Positions 8,130-16,310 of a stretch of DNA of 64,000 nucleotides are shown here, piece by piece. The first letter of the stretch is position 1. Every line of letters begins with the position of its first letter. Under the pieces are notes generated by a model. The model did not search any database. It was not told the origin of the DNA and was given only the letters and a program-made list of their open reading frames with translations. The DNA comes from Nocardioides sp. zg-1228 (GTDB taxonomy: Bacteria; Actinomycetota; Actinomycetes; Propionibacteriales; Nocardioidaceae): the NCBI RefSeq assembly GCF_017086465.1, contig NZ_CP070961.1, positions 3,658,001-3,722,000 of the forward strand, given 5' to 3'. Both the position numbers and the translations under genes were made by a program.

Positions 8130-9131
8130 ATGCGCAAGCAGACCCTCAGCCTGGCAGCCCTCGCCGCCGGCACCGCTCTCGCCCTGACCGCCTGCGGTGG
8201 GGTCCAGACGACGGCCGGTGGCGGCAGCGACAGCGGCGACTACCCCACCGGGGCGGTCAACATGCCGGTCGGCGCGTCGGCGGGCGGGTCCTCCGACCTG
8301 ATCAGCCGCCAGATCTCGCGCGGGCTGTCCGAGGAGCTCGGCGGCTCGTTCCCCGTCATCAACCGCGAGGGCGCCAACGGCGCGCTGGCGGCCGCGGAGG
8401 TCGCCAAGGCCGACCCGGACGGCTCGACCATCTCGGTCCAGAACGCCTCGCTGTTCACGATCACCCCGCTGGCCGTCCCGGAGGACCAGGCCACCAACAT
8501 CGACGACTTCGACATCGTCCAGGGCGTCTCGCGCGACGACTACGTCCTCGTCGCGAGCAAGGGGTCGGGCTTCGACTCGATCGACTCCTTCGCCGACGCG
8601 AAGGGCAAGGTCACCTACGGCACCACCGGTGTCGGCACCGGCGCCCAGCTCGCCTGCGCGCTCACCTTCAACGTCAACGACACCCCCGCGGAGGCGATCC
8701 CCTTCGACGGCGGCGCCCCGGCCCTCACCGCGCTGCTCGGCGACCAGGTCGACACCGCGTGCCTCCAGATCGGCGAGGCCATCGAGAACATCCGCTCCGG
8801 CAAGCTCACCCCGATCGTGGTCTTCGGCCCCGAGCGCGTCGAGTTCCTGCCCGACGTCCCCACCGCCCAGGAGTCGGGCCTCGAGGTGGAGGTCACGCAG
8901 TACCGCTTCATGACCGTCCCCAAGGGCACGCCGCAGGACGTCAAGGACGCCATCGCCGAGGCCATGCAGGCGACGTTCGAGACCGAGGAGTACCAGGACT
9001 TCAACGCGCAGAACAACCTCACCCCGATGGAGCTCCCCGGCGACGAGGTCGTCGCGCAGCTCGAGGAGGACAAGCAGCGCTACGCCGACCTCGTCGAGGA
9101 GTACGGCATCAACCTCGGCGACGCCAACTGA
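8130..9131 (+). CDS. tctC: Tripartite tricarboxylate transporter substrate-binding lipoprotein
   Basis: The extracytoplasmic solute receptor of a TTT (TctCBA) secondary transporter. It is 333 residues, with a lipoprotein signal peptide ending in LTAC (Cys about 22) and then a Gly/Ser linker. The two-domain binding fold shows the family segments NREGANGALAA, GTTGVGTGAQLA and GGAPALTALLGDQVD. ATG 8130 follows AAGGAG. It is first in the operon tctC-tctB-tctA-usp-gudD. With a glucarate dehydratase in the same unit the substrate is likely a C6 diacid; related receptors also take citrate-like acids. Confidence 0.9.
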   Translation: MRKQTLSLAALAAGTALALTACGGVQTTAGGGSDSGDYPTGAVNMPVGASAGGSSDLISRQISRGLSEELGGSFPVINREGANGALAAAEVAKADPDGSTISVQNASLFTITPLAVPEDQATNIDDFDIVQGVSRDDYVLVASKGSGFDSIDSFADAKGKVTYGTTGVGTGAQLACALTFNVNDTPAEAIPFDGGAPALTALLGDQVDTACLQIGEAIENIRSGKLTPIVVFGPERVEFLPDVPTAQESGLEVEVTQYRFMTVPKGTPQDVKDAIAEAMQATFETEEYQDFNAQNNLTPMELPGDEVVAQLEEDKQRYADLVEEYGINLGDAN

Positions 9132-9135
9132 TCCC

Positions 9136-9187
9136 GGCCGGTCCCGGGCCGGCCACGGGCCGCGGCCCGCGCCGCCCGGGACCGGCC
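9136..9187 (+). promoter_or_regulatory. Intercistronic hairpin between tctC and tctB
   Basis: A perfect 14-bp inverted repeat pairs 9136-9149 with 9174-9187, with a further GC-rich foldable 24-base interior. It begins 5 bases after the tctC stop. Hairpins here often stabilise the 3' end of binding-protein mRNA or partly terminate, so that tctC product exceeds the membrane subunits; that role is inferred. Confidence 0.6.
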
Positions 9188-9250
9188 CGCACCACCCCGA
9201 CGCCCCACCGAGGGGACCCCCGCCCCTCACCGCACGGAGACGAGACCACG

Positions 9251-9814
9251 ATGAGCGAGACCCAGCCCCGCCCGGCGCCCGGATCGGAGCAGGACGACGC
9301 GCACGAGCGCGACATCCTGGCCGAGATCCAGGCCGAGGTCGCCCGGGACCTCGCCGAGGAGCGCCCGCCCGCGGGCGGGCCGGCCTACCAGGTGGTCTCG
9401 GCCGCCGCGCTGCTCGTGCTCGGCCTCGTCGCGGCCTTCCTCGCCCACGGCTACGGGCTCGGCTCGCTGCGGCGCCCCGGACCCGGCCTGTGGCCGTTCA
9501 TCGTCTCGCTCCTCGTCGTGGTCCTCGCCGTGGTGCTGCTGGTCGTGGCGCGTCGGCTGACCGACACCGAGCGGTTCACCCGCTCGAGCCTGCTCGTCCT
9601 CGCCGGCGCCGCCACGTTCGTCGGCCTCGGCGTGCTGCTCCCCGTCGTCGGCTTCGAGATCCCGGCCGTGCTGCTCAGCATCGTCTGGCTCCGCTTCCTC
9701 GGCGGGGAGTCCTGGCGCAGCACGATCGTCATCTCGGTCCTCACCACCGCGGCGTTCTACGGGCTCTTCCTCTACGGCCTGTCGGTCCCGCTGCCCCACC
9801 TGATCGCCTTCTGA
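9251..9814 (+). CDS. tctB: Tripartite tricarboxylate transporter small membrane subunit
   Basis: The small integral membrane protein of the TTT transporter, 187 residues. About 45 hydrophilic, acidic residues precede four predicted membrane segments, starting near VVSAAALLVLGLVAAFLAHG and ending in FYGLFLYGLSVPLP. The RPGPGLWPF motif before the second segment is typical of TctB. ATG 9251 follows a purine-rich ACGGAGACGAG. It lies between tctC and tctA, separated from tctA by 25 bp. Confidence 0.85.
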   Translation: MSETQPRPAPGSEQDDAHERDILAEIQAEVARDLAEERPPAGGPAYQVVSAAALLVLGLVAAFLAHGYGLGSLRRPGPGLWPFIVSLLVVVLAVVLLVVARRLTDTERFTRSSLLVLAGAATFVGLGVLLPVVGFEIPAVLLSIVWLRFLGGESWRSTIVISVLTTAAFYGLFLYGLSVPLPHLIAF

Positions 9815-9839
9815 CCCGAGCGCAGGAAGAGAACCCCCC

Positions 9840-11372
9840 ATGGACCTCAGCGCCTTCCTCGACGGCTTCGGCGTCGTCACCCAGCCCGGCAACCTGCTCT
9901 ACTGCCTGATCGGCGTCGTCGTCGGCATGCTGATCGGCGTCCTCCCCGGACTCGGTCCCGCCGCCACGATGGCCATCCTGCTGCCGGTCGTCTACAGCGC
10001 GCACGACCCGGTCGCGGCCATCATCATGCTCGCCGGCATCTACTACGGAGCCCAGTACGGCGGCACCATCACGTCGGTGCTACTCCGGATCCCGGGCGAG
10101 GCCAGCTCGGTGGTGACGGTCTTCGACGGCTTCGCGCTCGCCAAGCAGGGCAAGGCCGGCACGGCGCTCGGCATCGCCGCGATCGGCTCGTTCGTCGGCG
10201 CGACCATCTCGATCATCGGGCTGACGCTGCTCGGTCCGCTCGTGGCGGAGTTCGCGCTCGACTTCGGCCCGCCGGAGTACGCCGCGCTGGCACTGCTCGG
10301 CGTGCTGCTGGTCGCCACCATCGGCAACGGCAACACCGTCAAGGCCCTCGCGGCCGCCGCGGTCGGCCTGCTCCTGGCGACCGTCGGCAGCGACACCTTC
10401 ACCAGCGCCGACCGCTTCACGTTCGGCAGCCTCAACCTCGAGGACGGCATCGACTTCGTCGTCGTCGCGATGGGCCTCTTCGGCGTCGGCGAGATCCTCT
10501 ACAACCTCGAGGAGCGCTACGGCAAGCCGCACGTCCCGGCCGCCATCGCCAACATCTGGCCCTCCCGCAAGGACCTCCGGCAGGCCGGCCCCGCCATCGG
10601 CCGCGGCTCGCTCATCGGCTTCGTCCTCGGCGTGCTGCCCGGCGGTGGCGCCGTGATGGCCTCGCTGGCGGCGTACGCGGCGGAGAAGCGGGTCGCCAAG
10701 CAGCCCGAGCGCTTCGGCCGCGGTGCCATCGAGGGCGTCGCCGGCCCGGAGTCGGCCAACAACGCCGCCGCCACGTCGTCGTTCATCCCCCTGCTGACGA
10801 TCGGCATCCCGGCCAACGCCTCGATGGCGATGCTCTACGCCGCCCTGCTGGTGGTCGGCGTGACGCCGGGCCCGCAGCTCATCGACGAGCGACCCGACCT
10901 CTTCTGGGGCGTGGTCAACTCGATGTACATCGGCAACCTGATCCTGCTGCTGCTCAGCATCCCGCTCGTCGGCATCTTCGTCCGGATCCTGCGGGTGCGC
11001 CCGGCGATCCTCGCCCCGATCACCGCGCTCATCACGATCCTGGGCGTCTACACGATCCGCAACTCGGTCTTCGACATCTTCTTGATGATCTTCTTCGGCA
11101 TCGTCGGCTACCTGATGAAGAAGACCGGCTTCGAGCCCGGCCCGATGGTGCTGGCGTTCGTCCTCGGCTCGCTCATCGAGTCGAGCTTCCGCCGCTCGAT
11201 GCTGATCTTCGACGGCGACGCGACGGGCTTCGTGACCCGTCCCATCTCCGGCACGATCCTGGCCTTCGTCGTCCTGGTCATCGCGCTCCCGCTGATCAAG
11301 AAGGCCCTCCGCCGCACCACCCCCGCGGCGTCCACCCCCGACAGCGTCCAGCGAGAGGACTCCCTGCGATGA
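9840..11372 (+). CDS. tctA: Tripartite tricarboxylate transporter large permease subunit
   Basis: The 510-residue large permease of the TTT transporter, with about twelve predicted membrane spans. Family hallmarks include [13 protein letters not shown] near residue 40, [20 protein letters not shown] near residue 75, and a second [12 protein letters not shown] repeat near residue 265, followed by GPESANNAA. The stop overlaps the start of the universal stress protein gene by ATGA (11369-11372), showing translational coupling. Confidence 0.93.
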   Translation: MDLSAFLDGFGVVTQPGNLLYCLIGVVVGMLIGVLPGLGPAATMAILLPVVYSAHDPVAAIIMLAGIYYGAQYGGTITSVLLRIPGEASSVVTVFDGFALAKQGKAGTALGIAAIGSFVGATISIIGLTLLGPLVAEFALDFGPPEYAALALLGVLLVATIGNGNTVKALAAAAVGLLLATVGSDTFTSADRFTFGSLNLEDGIDFVVVAMGLFGVGEILYNLEERYGKPHVPAAIANIWPSRKDLRQAGPAIGRGSLIGFVLGVLPGGGAVMASLAAYAAEKRVAKQPERFGRGAIEGVAGPESANNAAATSSFIPLLTIGIPANASMAMLYAALLVVGVTPGPQLIDERPDLFWGVVNSMYIGNLILLLLSIPLVGIFVRILRVRPAILAPITALITILGVYTIRNSVFDIFLMIFFGIVGYLMKKTGFEPGPMVLAFVLGSLIESSFRRSMLIFDGDATGFVTRPISGTILAFVVLVIALPLIKKALRRTTPAASTPDSVQREDSLR

Positions 11373-11764
11373 CCATCGTGATCGGCTACGTGCCCACCCC
11401 TGCCGGCGAGGCGGCCCTCGAGGCCGGCCTCGAGGAGGCGACCGTCCACGGCGACGAGGTGGTGATCCTCAACAGCCCGCGCCGACGGACCACCGTCGAC
11501 GGCGAGCTCATCGACGAGGCCACCGCCGACGAGCTGGTCGCGCGCGCCACCGCGGCCGGCGTCACCGCCCGCGTCGACCACTCCGACCACGGCGACGACA
11601 TCGTCGAGACCTTCTCCCGGGTCGCCGAGGCGGCGTCCGCCCGCCTCGTGGTGATCGGCCTGCGCCGGCGCTCGCCGGTGGGCAAGCTCGTCACCGGGAG
11701 CGACGCCCAGCGTCTGCTCCTCGACCTCGACGTGCCGATCCTGGCCGTCAAGCCTCCCCGGTGA
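11369..11764 (+). CDS. Universal stress protein (UspA family)
   Basis: A single-domain Usp of 131 residues. The C-terminal nucleotide-binding signature GLRRRSPVGKLVTGSDAQ matches G-2x-G-9x-G(S/T) in outline, followed by LDLDVPILAVKPP. Its start overlaps the tctA stop (ATGA) and its stop is 4 bases before gudD, so it is inside the diacid operon. Usp genes beside secondary transporters are known; this one may tune transport or report energy state, which is inference. Confidence 0.85.
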   Translation: MTIVIGYVPTPAGEAALEAGLEEATVHGDEVVILNSPRRRTTVDGELIDEATADELVARATAAGVTARVDHSDHGDDIVETFSRVAEAASARLVVIGLRRRSPVGKLVTGSDAQRLLLDLDVPILAVKPPR

Positions 11765-11768
11765 CCGC

Positions 11769-13034
11769 GTGAGCCACAGCCGCGTCTCCCGGGTCGTCGT
11801 CACCCCGGTCGCCTTCGAGGACCCGCCGCTGCTCAACGTGGTCGGCGTCCACCAGCCCTACGCCCTGCGCGCGATCGTCGAGCTGCACACCGACTCCGGC
11901 CTGCTCGGGCTCGGCGAGACCTACGCCGACGAGACCCACCTGGGCCGGCTCGAGGCCGTCGCGGCCGCGCTGCCCGGCCACGACCCGTACGACCTCCACG
12001 GACTGCGCCGGCTCGTCACCGACGTGCTGGGCCGCGAGACCGGCGGGGGCGGCGCGTCGTTCGGCGGCATGCTCGACGTCGACTCGGCCGTCGACACCGT
12101 CTACTCCCCCTTCGAGGTCGCCTGCCTCGACCTGCAGGGCCACGAGGCCGGCGTGCCGGTGAGCTCGCTGCTGGGCGGCGCCGTGCGCGAGACCGTCCCG
12201 TTCAGCGGCTACCTCTTCCACAAGTGGGCCGGCCACCCGGGCTTCGCCGACGACGCCTGGGGCGAGGCGCTGACGCCGTCGCAGCTGGTCGCGCAGGCGC
12301 GGCGGATGGTCGACGGCTGGGGCTTCGGCTCGCTCAAGCTCAAGGGGGGCGTGCTGCCCCCCGAGGACGAGTGCGAGGCGATCGAGGCGCTGCGCGACGC
12401 GTTCCCGTCGATGCCGCTGCGGCTCGACCCCAACGGGGCGTGGACCGTCGAGACCTCGATCAAGGTGGCCGAGCGGCTCGCCGGGGTCGTGGAGTACCTC
12501 GAGGACCCCACCCCCGGCATCGAGGGCATGGCGGCCGTCTCGGCCCGCACGGACGTCCCGCTCGCGACCAACATGTGCGTCATCGCGATGGAGCACCTGC
12601 CGCGCGCGATCGCCCAGGACGCCGTGCAGGTCGTGCTGTCCGACCACCACCTGTGGGGCGGGCTGAGGAAGTCGGCACTGCTCGGCGGCATCACCGAGGT
12701 CTGGGACATGGGGCTGTCGATGCACAGCAACAGCCACCTCGGCGTCTCGCTCGCCGCGATGGTCCACCTGGCCGCGGCCACGCCCAACCTCACCTACGCC
12801 TGCGACACCCACTACCCGTGGAAGACCCAGGACGTCGTCGCCGACGACGCCCTGCCGTTCGTCGACGGGTCGGTGGCCGTGCCGACGGGCCCCGGGCTGG
12901 GGATCTCCCTCGACCGCGACCGGATCGGCGAGCTGCACGAGCTCTACCTGTCCTGCGGCGTACGCCGCCGCGAGGACACCGTCTACATGCGCTCCATCCA
13001 GCCCGACTTCGAGGTCAACACCTCCCGCTGGTGA
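11769..13034 (+). CDS. gudD: Glucarate dehydratase, enolase superfamily
   Basis: The enzyme removes water from D-glucarate (and L-idarate) to give 5-keto-4-deoxyglucarate. It is 421 residues. The superfamily residues are visible: the KxK base in SLKLKGG (about 190-195), the metal-binding Asp in DPNGAWT (about 220), EDP, TNMC, and the His of the His-Asp dyad in MHSNSHLG (about 320). DHHLWGGLR is characteristic of glucarate dehydratase. It starts at GTG 11769, 4 bases after the usp stop, as the last gene of the transporter operon. Its product feeds kdgD at 1232. Confidence 0.92.
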   Translation: MSHSRVSRVVVTPVAFEDPPLLNVVGVHQPYALRAIVELHTDSGLLGLGETYADETHLGRLEAVAAALPGHDPYDLHGLRRLVTDVLGRETGGGGASFGGMLDVDSAVDTVYSPFEVACLDLQGHEAGVPVSSLLGGAVRETVPFSGYLFHKWAGHPGFADDAWGEALTPSQLVAQARRMVDGWGFGSLKLKGGVLPPEDECEAIEALRDAFPSMPLRLDPNGAWTVETSIKVAERLAGVVEYLEDPTPGIEGMAAVSARTDVPLATNMCVIAMEHLPRAIAQDAVQVVLSDHHLWGGLRKSALLGGITEVWDMGLSMHSNSHLGVSLAAMVHLAAATPNLTYACDTHYPWKTQDVVADDALPFVDGSVAVPTGPGLGISLDRDRIGELHELYLSCGVRRREDTVYMRSIQPDFEVNTSRW

Positions 13035-13046
13035 GGTCGGGTCGGG

Positions 13047-13099
13047 GTCGAGTCGGCGCGTCCTGACCGCCAGCAGGGGTCGAGCCGGCGCATCCTGAC
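13047..13099 (+). repeat. Two units of the 32-bp intergenic repeat family
   Basis: The 20-mer TCGAGTCGGCGCGTCCTGAC starts at 13048, and a variant with CCGG and CATCC starts 32 bp later at 13080. The same core and the same 32-bp spacing recur at 14129-14371 and 41001-41252. It lies after the gudD stop and before the promoter region at 13121. Confidence 0.75.
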
Positions 13100-13120
13100 C
13101 GGGTACCACCGACGCGCGCG

Positions 13121-13155
13121 ACTCAATAGTCCTTGACTTATATAATTGGTGAGTG
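13121..13155 (+). promoter_or_regulatory. AT-rich promoter/operator region before the SRPBCC-arsR pair
   Basis: This short stretch is strikingly AT-rich for the window. It contains TTGACT (13133-13138) and TATAAT (13141-13146), within outer arms ACTCA (13121) and TGAGT (13150-13154). ArsR-type operators are often imperfect AT-rich inverted repeats, and an ArsR gene lies in the same unit, so autoregulation is likely. The exact -35/-10 pairing is unclear. Confidence 0.45.
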
Positions 13156-13168
13156 AAACTCTCGGGCC

Positions 13169-13810
13169 ATGTTCGACGTTGCCAAGCATCTGGGCGCGGT
13201 GACCCGCGCCGTCGAGGACAGCACCCATGAGGGGACGCCCGTGAAGGTCGTCGTCGCCTCCCGCACCTACCCCACCGACATCGACGACCTCTGGCAGGCC
13301 GTCACGGATCCCGAACGCATCGCGCGCTGGTTCGCCCCGGTGTCCGGCGACCTGCGACTCGGCGGGCGCTTCCAGGTCGAGGGCAACGCCGGCGGCGAGG
13401 TCACCGCCTGCGACGAGCCGAAGCACTTCGCGATCAGCTGGGAGTTCGGCGACCAGACCACCTGGGTCGACGTCGACCTCGAGACGGCAGGCGACACCAC
13501 CACGCTCACCCTGCGGCACGCCGCCGACGTACGCGCGAGCGAGCACTGGGCGACCTACGGACCGGGCGCGGTCGGCGTCGGCTGGGAGCTCGGGCTGATG
13601 GGCCTGGCCGAGCACCTCGCCACCGGCACGCCCATCGCCCACGAGCAGGTCGAGGGGTGGGGCGCGTCCGCCGACGGGCTGGCGTTCATGAGTGGTTCGG
13701 CGACCGAGTGGGGCGAGGCCGACGCGGCCTCGTCCGACGACCCGGCCGCCTCCCGCGCGGCGGCCGCGCGCACCGCGGCGTTCTACACCGGCGCCGAGCC
13801 CTCGGCCTGA
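13169..13810 (+). CDS. SRPBCC (AHSA1-like) family protein
   Basis: A 213-residue START/SRPBCC-fold protein of the AHSA1 type. After a short N-terminal helix region (MFDVAKHLGAVTRAV), the core VVVASRTYPTDIDDLWQAVTDPERIARWF...GDLRLGGRF is diagnostic. The tail carries a divergent Ala-rich segment. ATG 13169 is supported because the same N-terminal helix is common in actinobacterial relatives. It is coupled to the following ArsR gene (1 base between stop and GTG). Such pairs are common; the ligand is unknown. Confidence 0.85.
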   Translation: MFDVAKHLGAVTRAVEDSTHEGTPVKVVVASRTYPTDIDDLWQAVTDPERIARWFAPVSGDLRLGGRFQVEGNAGGEVTACDEPKHFAISWEFGDQTTWVDVDLETAGDTTTLTLRHAADVRASEHWATYGPGAVGVGWELGLMGLAEHLATGTPIAHEQVEGWGASADGLAFMSGSATEWGEADAASSDDPAASRAAAARTAAFYTGAEPSA

Positions 13811-13811
13811 G

Positions 13812-14147
13812 GTGCACGCGTTCGACGTCCTCGGCGACCCGGTGCGCCGTCGGATCCTCGAGCTGCTCGCCGCCGGCGAGACCAGCGCCGGCGAGGTGGC
13901 CGCGATCGTCCGTGGCGAGTTCGGCATCAGCCAGCCGGCGGTGAGCCAGCATCTCAAGGTGTTGCGCGAGCACGGCTTCGCGACCGTCCGCGCCGAGGGC
14001 ACGCGCCGGCTCTACGCCGTCGACCCGACCGGCCTCCGCGAGGCGGATGCATGGGTGGAGCAGTTTCGCGTGTTCTGGGAGCACAAGCTCGATGCACTCG
14101 GCACCGAGGTCGCCCGCGGCAAGCGGCGCCGAGGCGGCGCGTCCTGA
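13812..14147 (+). CDS. ArsR family transcriptional regulator
   Basis: A 111-residue winged-helix regulator starting at GTG 13812. The ArsR signature is clear: FDVLGDPVRRRILELLAAGE, then ISQPAVSQHLKVLREHGF and the wing AEGTRRLYAVD. The FWEHKLDAL tail is typical of ArsR proteins paired with SRPBCC proteins. No Cys metal site is seen, so it is probably not a metal sensor. The last codons and stop are made by the first unit of the 32-bp repeat array. Confidence 0.9.
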   Translation: MHAFDVLGDPVRRRILELLAAGETSAGEVAAIVRGEFGISQPAVSQHLKVLREHGFATVRAEGTRRLYAVDPTGLREADAWVEQFRVFWEHKLDALGTEVARGKRRRGGAS

Positions 14148-14371
14148 CGCATTTCTCGGGTCGAGTCGGCACGTCCTGACACCTCCCGTCGAGAGGATGC
14201 GCCGACTCGACCCACCACAGCCGTCAGGATGCGCCGACTCGACCCACCACAGCCGTCAGGATGCGCCGACTCGACCCACCACAGCCGTCAGGATGCGCCG
14301 ACTCGACCCACCACAGCCGTCAGGATGCGCCCACTCGACCCACCACAGCCGTCAGGACGCGCCCACTCGAC
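14129..14371 (+). repeat. Mirror-image 32-bp repeat array between convergent genes
   Basis: Two left-orientation units (TCGAGTCGGC...GTCCTGAC type) are spaced 32 bp apart, the first inside the arsR stop region (GAG at 14131 and 14163). They are followed by six units in opposite orientation (AGGATGCGCCGACTCGACCC type), five of which have GTCAGG at 14223, 14255, 14287, 14319 and 14351, exactly 32 bp apart. The junction forms a stem of about 18 bp around 14180. It separates arsR (+) from the GntR gene (-), so a bidirectional terminator role is possible. Confidence 0.8.
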
Positions 14372-14381
14372 ACGGGAGGGG

Positions 14382-15053
14382 TCAGGTGACGCGGCGGCGG
14401 GTGTTGCCGAGGTGGAGCCGCATGGCGGCCCGGGCGGTGTCGACGTCGCCGGCGAGGACCGCGGCGGCGACGTTGTCGTGCTCGCGCCGCACGCGCTCGA
14501 CGTGGGTGGCGTCGGTCATCGAGTACGGCTCGGCGAGGCGGGTGCGCGGCAGCATGATCATCATCGGCCCGAGCGAGCCGAGCAGGTCGGCGTAGAACCG
14601 GTTGCCGGTCGCCCGCGCGATGGCGAGGTGGAAGGCGAAGTCGGCCTCGACGGCGCCCACGTGGCCGGCGCGGGTGAAGCCCGCCATCGCCTGCTCGATC
14701 GCGGCGACGTCGGCCGCCGTGTGGTGCAGCGCGGCCAGCCCGGCCGCCTCGCTCTCCACCCCGATGCGGAAGTCGAGCATCGCCAGCACGTCGGCCTGCG
14801 AGCGGATCGCGGACGACTCGACGCTGAACGACGACGCCTCCGGCACCGCGAGCACGAACGACCCGCGGCCCTGCTGGGTCTCGACCAGGCCCTCGGCCCG
14901 CAGCCGGGTGACCGCCTCGCGCACGACGGTGCGCGAGACGCCGTACTCGTCGCTGAGCTCGGTCTCCGACGGCAGCTTGGCCCCGGGAGCGAGGTCGCCG
15001 GCCAGGATCTTGTCCTTGAGGCCGGCGACCACGCTCGCCGACAGGGTGCTCAT
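14382..15053 (-). CDS. GntR family regulator, FCD (FadR) subfamily
   Basis: A 223-residue regulator. The N-terminal winged helix reads LPSETELSDEYGVSRTVVREAVTRLRAEGLVETQQGRGSF in pieces, and the C-terminal all-helical FCD domain carries the metal/ligand-binding residues (D..FH..A, and H near the end). Its ATG (15053-15051) overlaps the stop of the upstream dehydratase as ATGA, so both are translated from one mRNA. The 35-bp inverted repeat at 16249-16283 in front of that operon is the likely operator, implying autoregulation. Confidence 0.9.
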   Translation of the reverse strand: MSTLSASVVAGLKDKILAGDLAPGAKLPSETELSDEYGVSRTVVREAVTRLRAEGLVETQQGRGSFVLAVPEASSFSVESSAIRSQADVLAMLDFRIGVESEAAGLAALHHTAADVAAIEQAMAGFTRAGHVGAVEADFAFHLAIARATGNRFYADLLGSLGPMMIMLPRTRLAEPYSMTDATHVERVRREHDNVAAAVLAGDVDTARAAMRLHLGNTRRRVT

Positions 15054-16225
15054 GCCGAGAAGGTAGCGGTCTCCACCGTGAGCTCGCGCATCCGCTCGGT
15101 GAGGGTGAACCCGAGGCCCGGACGCTCCGGCACGAAGATCCGCCCGTCGCGGATCTCGATGCGCTCCTCGAAGAGCGGGTTGAGCCACTCGAAGTGCTCG
15201 ACCCACGGCTCGGTGGGGTAGGTCGCCGCGAGGTGGAGGTGGATCTCCATCGCGTAGTGCGGCGCCAGGTCGAGGCGGTGGTGGGCGGCGAGGGTGGCGA
15301 AGCGGAGGAACGGCGTGATGCCGCCGATGCGCGGGGCGTCGGGCTGCACGATGCCGCGGTAGCCGGCGTCGACCAGGCCCATGTGCTCGTCGACCGAGGT
15401 CAGCATCTCGCCGGTGGCGATCGGGGTGTCGAAGGTCTGCGACAGGTCGGCGTGGCCGACGTGGTCCCAGGCGTCGAGCGGCTCCTCGATCCAGATCAGG
15501 TCGAACTGCTCGAGCTCACGGCACATCCGGCGCGCGCGGGCGCGGTCCCACTGCTGGTTGGCGTCGACCATGAGCGGGCCGTCACCGAGGTGCTCGCGCA
15601 GCGCGGCGACGCGGCGCAGGTCCTCGCGCCAGTCGGGCTGGCCGACCTTGATCTTGATGCCACCGATGCCGGACGCGAGGGAGGCGGTCGCCTTCTCCTT
15701 GATCTCCTCGACGGAGGCCTGGAGGAAGCCGCCGGAGGTGTTGTAGACACGGCACGAGTCCCGGTGCGCGCCGAGCAGCTTGGCCAGCGGCAGCCCCGCC
15801 CGGCGGGCCTTGAGGTCGTAGAGCGCGACGTCGAGCGCGGCGACGGCCTGGGTCGCGACGCCGGAGCGGCCGACGGAGGCGCCGGCCCACATCAGCGACT
15901 CGTAGATCTTGGCGATGTCGCTGGGGTCCTGGCCGATCGCGACCTCGACGACCTCCTTGAGGTGGGCGTACTGCGCCTTGCCGCCCGCGCGCTTGCTGTA
16001 GCTGAAGCCCATGCCCTCGAAGCCCTGCTCGGTCGTGAGCTCGACGAAGAGCATGACCGTCTCGGTCAACGGCTTCTGCCGGCCGGTGAGCACCTTGGCG
16101 TCGCTGACCGGGTTGGGCAGCGGCAGTACGACGTGGGACAGCGTCACGCTCCGGATGCGGTCGCCGGTGCCGGGCCCGGTGGCAACAGCCGACGAGGTGG
16201 CCGGGGCGGTGGGGGTCTGGGTCAT
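15050..16225 (-). CDS. L-talarate/galactarate dehydratase, enolase superfamily
   Basis: The protein closely resembles Salmonella-type L-talarate/galactarate dehydratase. In 391 residues it has GFSYSKRAGG, WAGASVGRSG, the base KIKVGQP (about 190-195), DANQQWD (about 220), EEPLDA, TGEMLTS, QPDAPRIGGI and the catalytic His in APHYAMEIH (about 322). The reaction yields 5-keto-4-deoxyglucarate, the same intermediate as gudD, so it should feed kdgD. ATG 16225 is used. It is first in a unit with the GntR regulator and divergent from the hydroxy-acid oxidase. Confidence 0.9.
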   Translation of the reverse strand: MTQTPTAPATSSAVATGPGTGDRIRSVTLSHVVLPLPNPVSDAKVLTGRQKPLTETVMLFVELTTEQGFEGMGFSYSKRAGGKAQYAHLKEVVEVAIGQDPSDIAKIYESLMWAGASVGRSGVATQAVAALDVALYDLKARRAGLPLAKLLGAHRDSCRVYNTSGGFLQASVEEIKEKATASLASGIGGIKIKVGQPDWREDLRRVAALREHLGDGPLMVDANQQWDRARARRMCRELEQFDLIWIEEPLDAWDHVGHADLSQTFDTPIATGEMLTSVDEHMGLVDAGYRGIVQPDAPRIGGITPFLRFATLAAHHRLDLAPHYAMEIHLHLAATYPTEPWVEHFEWLNPLFEERIEIRDGRIFVPERPGLGFTLTERMRELTVETATFSA

Positions 16226-16248
16226 GGGGATTCCTCGGGTCGTCGCAA

Positions 16249-16283
16249 ACTTGTATGATGAGTCTGCAACTCATTACACAAGT
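16249..16283 (+). promoter_or_regulatory. 35-bp inverted-repeat operator in the divergent dehydratase/oxidase promoter region
   Basis: Two 15-base arms, ACTTGTATGATGAGT and ACTCATTACACAAGT, match in 13 of 15 positions as inverted repeats around a 5-base centre CTGCA. The element is AT-rich against its surroundings and fills most of the gap between two divergent genes. It fits a dimeric or tetrameric FCD-type GntR site; the regulator is encoded in the left-hand operon. Confidence 0.7.
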
Positions 16284-16310
16284 ACGTCAAGCCACGGTCA
16301 GGAGCACTCG

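Noticed and set aside
14129-14371. Possible CRISPR array (regular 32-bp period)
   Set aside because: The intervals between cores are the same in each unit and units occur in both orientations; there are no unique spacers and no cas genes.
14229-14380. Small frames translating the 32-bp repeats as repetitive peptides
   Set aside because: They arise from the repeat itself (32 is not a multiple of 3, so all frames cycle), and no ribosome site or conserved start is seen.
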